Below are positions 7,301-8,171 of a stretch of DNA of 8,171 bases, one piece after another. Numbering within the stretch: position 1 is the stretch's first letter; each line of letters opens with the position of its first letter. Source of the stretch: Candidatus Methanoperedentaceae archaeon (GTDB lineage Archaea > Halobacteriota > Methanosarcinia > Methanosarcinales > Methanoperedenaceae); the NCBI GenBank assembly GCA_014859785.1, contig JACUTP010000075.1, forward strand, positions 1 through 8,171, read 5' to 3'. Position numbers and translations under genes: made by a program. Under the pieces are notes generated by a model. It saw nothing but the letters and a program-made list of their open reading frames with translations. It had not been told where the DNA came from and ran no database searches.

Positions 7301-7452
7301 TTTGTCGGGAATGTCTTATCAAGCTGGGACATCGTGCCGCCAATACTGGGTTTTGACTCGATAAGGTACGTCTTGAACCCGTTGTCTGCAAGGTCAAGTG
7401 CTGCCTGGATTCCTGCAACCCCGCCGCCGACTACTGCTACCGAGCCTTTCAT
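4390..7452 (-). CDS. hdrA: Tandem HdrA-HdrA fusion protein
   Basis: A 1020-residue protein made of two HdrA-like halves. The front half (about 1-426) starts directly at the FAD motif (VVGGGVAGIQ, 7-16). It has the FPTNDC box (48-53), an inserted double ferredoxin (C105, C108, C111, C115 and C152, C160, C163, C167) and the signature C249...C262...C266-C267, but lacks the N-terminal Cys domain and the C-terminal ferredoxins. After a charged linker (about 427-448) the rear half has the N-terminal domain (CHCG at C455/C457, C490, C515), a second FAD motif (593-600), the signature C738...C749...C753-C754 and a terminal double ferredoxin (C929-C939, C970-C980). It lacks the FPTNDC box and the inserted ferredoxin. 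One chain thus carries two flavin sites and about one full HdrA set of ferredoxin domains, like a covalent HdrA heterodimer. GAGGTG lies 5 nt before the ATG, which overlaps the hdrB stop (ATGA). Bifurcation is inferred from the family. Confidence 0.93.
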   Translation of the reverse strand: MKGSVAVVGGGVAGIQAALDLADNGFKTYLIESKPSIGGTMSQLDKTFPTNDCAMCILSPKLVETGRHPNIELLSYSDVKSITGEAGDFRVKVLRKARYVDEAKCTGCGNCTEKCPKKVDDDYNAGMSRRKAIYIPFAQAIPRVATIDAANCIYLTKGKCGNCKKVCGVEAVDYEAKDEEIELNVGSVVLATGFKPFDPSVLTNYRFDHPDVITSLQLERLLSASGPTQGHVTKPSNGEVPKKIGFIQCVGSRNPRINRKYCSSVCCMYATKEAIIAKEHDPELDITIFNIDIRAFGKNFEEFYNRAQREYGIKYANSRPPEVIVGADNSLSVKYEDFKTGEVKSENLDMVILSIGLDPSDSTRTIAESSGIALDEFGNIATSIEAPVETSVQGVYVCGVAQGPKDIPDTVAQASAAASKAAALLSGERGTLIKERQFPEEKPLHNGQRTGVFVCHCGTNIGSVVNVPEVVEYAKTLPDVTHAQEMLYACASDSQGVIKDAIAENNLNRVVVASCTPRTHEPLFQNTCREAGLNPYLFELANIREHCSWVHMKEKEKATEKAKSIVRMAVAKSAFFQPLYRQKVSLINKAMVLGGGVAGMTAALDIANNGYEVTLVEKEKELGGMLNDMTGMHDGKKPSEIISDLTRRIYGNNKITVMNEATLVDVEGHLGNFKGTVLSGGQETLLDFGAAVIATGARNLEPVGLFDYGSNSRVVTQAQLEKMLAENLSANNITMIQCAGARSPEREYCGRTCCVDAARNAIRIKKANIKANVFVLYRDIRTYGVTEKLYETARELGVLFIQYDKDAPPQVKDGAVVVHDVMLNEDIEIGSDLVVLSTPLISAEDNPVINQLFKVPLDKNGFFLEAHPKLRPVEFATDGVFICGSAQAPKLMEEAISQASAAASRACTILSRDFIETEAAISVVEEAQCIGCGTCITMCPYNAPALEEITVTAEEVSYTAMKSRINPAACKGCGSCAAACPAGAITAQHFSREEIGEAIDAFEEGIKSISVDERVVEVSV

Positions 7453-8171
7453 TGTGCCACCTCAGCTTCAACGCTTTCTTCTTCCCTGCCCACGGACTTA
7501 AGAAGTCCTGCGGTTGACACCATGTTTTTGTCAAGTTCAAGTTCGCCCTCGCCAATACCCATGGCAAGCCCGAGCAATTGCGTAAAATACAGGACAGGCA
7601 TATCTATCACTGTATCCAGTTCCTCCTCTATCATTGCCTGCTGACCGTCAAGCAGCATGTGGCACATGGGGCACGCCACAACGATGCAGTTGGCACCAGC
7701 CGATTTTGCCTCGTCGAATAATTTTTTTGTAAGCTTGAATGCGTAATCCTGGTTGCTCATCAGGAGATTACCGCCGCAGCATTTTGTCTTCTGGGTAAAG
7801 GTAAGGCACTGCGCACCTGTAGCTTTTATAAGATTATCAAGTGATTGCGGGTTGTCAGGGTTATCAAACCTTGAAACCTCAGACGGGCGGACAAGAAGAC
7901 ACCCGTAATACGGCACGGCTTTTATGCCTTTCAGTTTTTTTGTGAATTTACCAGAGAGCGTTTCGATTCCCACATCATTTACAATAACATCAAGCAGGTG
8001 TTTGATAGTTATACCTTCATATTTTTCACCGATGGCAGTTTCGATCTTTTTCCTGAAACCCTCATTTTCCCTCATGGCTTTATCAGCCCGTGAGAGGTTA
8101 TGCGAGCAGATGCTGCACGGTATCACAAGGTCAAGTCCGGTTCTACTGGCAAGCATGTTATTCCTTGCTGA
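7449..8171 (-). CDS. hdrB: Heterodisulfide reductase subunit B, C-terminal part (runs off right edge)
   Basis: About 240 residues of HdrB, the catalytic subunit that reduces CoM-S-S-CoB, or a related disulfide, at paired noncubane [4Fe-4S] clusters. The frame stays open to the right edge, with Ser-Ala-Arg-Asn-Asn ahead of the first visible Met at 8156. That Met aligns inside the family, after the first Cys-Cys motif, so it is not the start; roughly 50-60 residues are missing. Counting from that Met, the visible ligands are C14 and C17 (PCSIC), then C86, C126-C127 (CCGG) and C162/C165 (CPMC), which is the second CCG domain. The body ends at a typical PVLYFTQLLGLAMG (187-200), followed by a 35-residue acidic tail. 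The stop overlaps the start of the HdrA fusion in an ATGA, tying the catalytic subunit to that fusion. HdrC, the usual partner, may lie just beyond the edge. Confidence 0.95.
   Translation of the reverse strand, partial: SARNNMLASRTGLDLVIPCSICSHNLSRADKAMRENEGFRKKIETAIGEKYEGITIKHLLDVIVNDVGIETLSGKFTKKLKGIKAVPYYGCLLVRPSEVSRFDNPDNPQSLDNLIKATGAQCLTFTQKTKCCGGNLLMSNQDYAFKLTKKLFDEAKSAGANCIVVACPMCHMLLDGQQAMIEEELDTVIDMPVLYFTQLLGLAMGIGEGELELDKNMVSTAGLLKSVGREEESVEAEVAQ

Noticed and set aside
8154..8156. ATG as the start of hdrB
   Set aside because: The frame is open upstream of it, and the residues before it (Ala-Arg-Asn) match the family's internal sequence; the first Cys-Cys motif must lie beyond the edge.

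Overview
The window is a stretch of one minus-strand operon encoding heterodisulfide reductase (Hdr)-type flavin/iron-sulfur electron-transfer proteins. The gene content points to an archaeon of the methanogen/anaerobic-methanotroph type: CCG-domain HdrB, HdrA, MvhD and an F420-type FdhB all lie together. GAGGTG-type ribosome sites and tight gene overlaps fit this. I favour a Methanosarcinales/ANME-like host, but that is inference; Archaeoglobales or another Hdr-bearing archaeon cannot be excluded. Base composition looks balanced and even across the operon genes, with no sign of a recent insertion among them.

In transcription order (right to left) the layout is: the C-terminal part of hdrB (N-terminus cut by the right edge); a 1020-residue tandem HdrA-HdrA fusion; a short mvhD; a complete stand-alone hdrA; a second mvhD; an fdhB-like F420 oxidoreductase subunit with C-terminal iron-sulfur motifs; and the start of an unrecognised reading frame that runs off the left edge. 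Every junction overlaps (4, 4, 8, 4, 1 and 8 nt), so the genes are almost certainly co-transcribed and translationally coupled. No promoter is visible, because the operon starts beyond the right edge. No convincing terminator or RNA gene is seen, and no stretch over 300 bases lacks a candidate gene.

The genes can be read together as a soluble Hdr complex of unusual build. FdhB would exchange hydride with coenzyme F420, MvhD would pass electrons to HdrA, the HdrA flavins would split or merge electron flows (probably involving ferredoxin), and HdrB would act on a disulfide such as CoM-S-S-CoB. No hydrogenase subunit, FdhA or hdrC lies in the window. The most interesting points are the HdrA fusion, whose halves have lost complementary domains; the presence of three HdrA flavin modules and two MvhD adaptors in one operon; and a group of inverted repeats, one a perfect 11-bp hairpin, in the last codons of hdrA just before the second mvhD.
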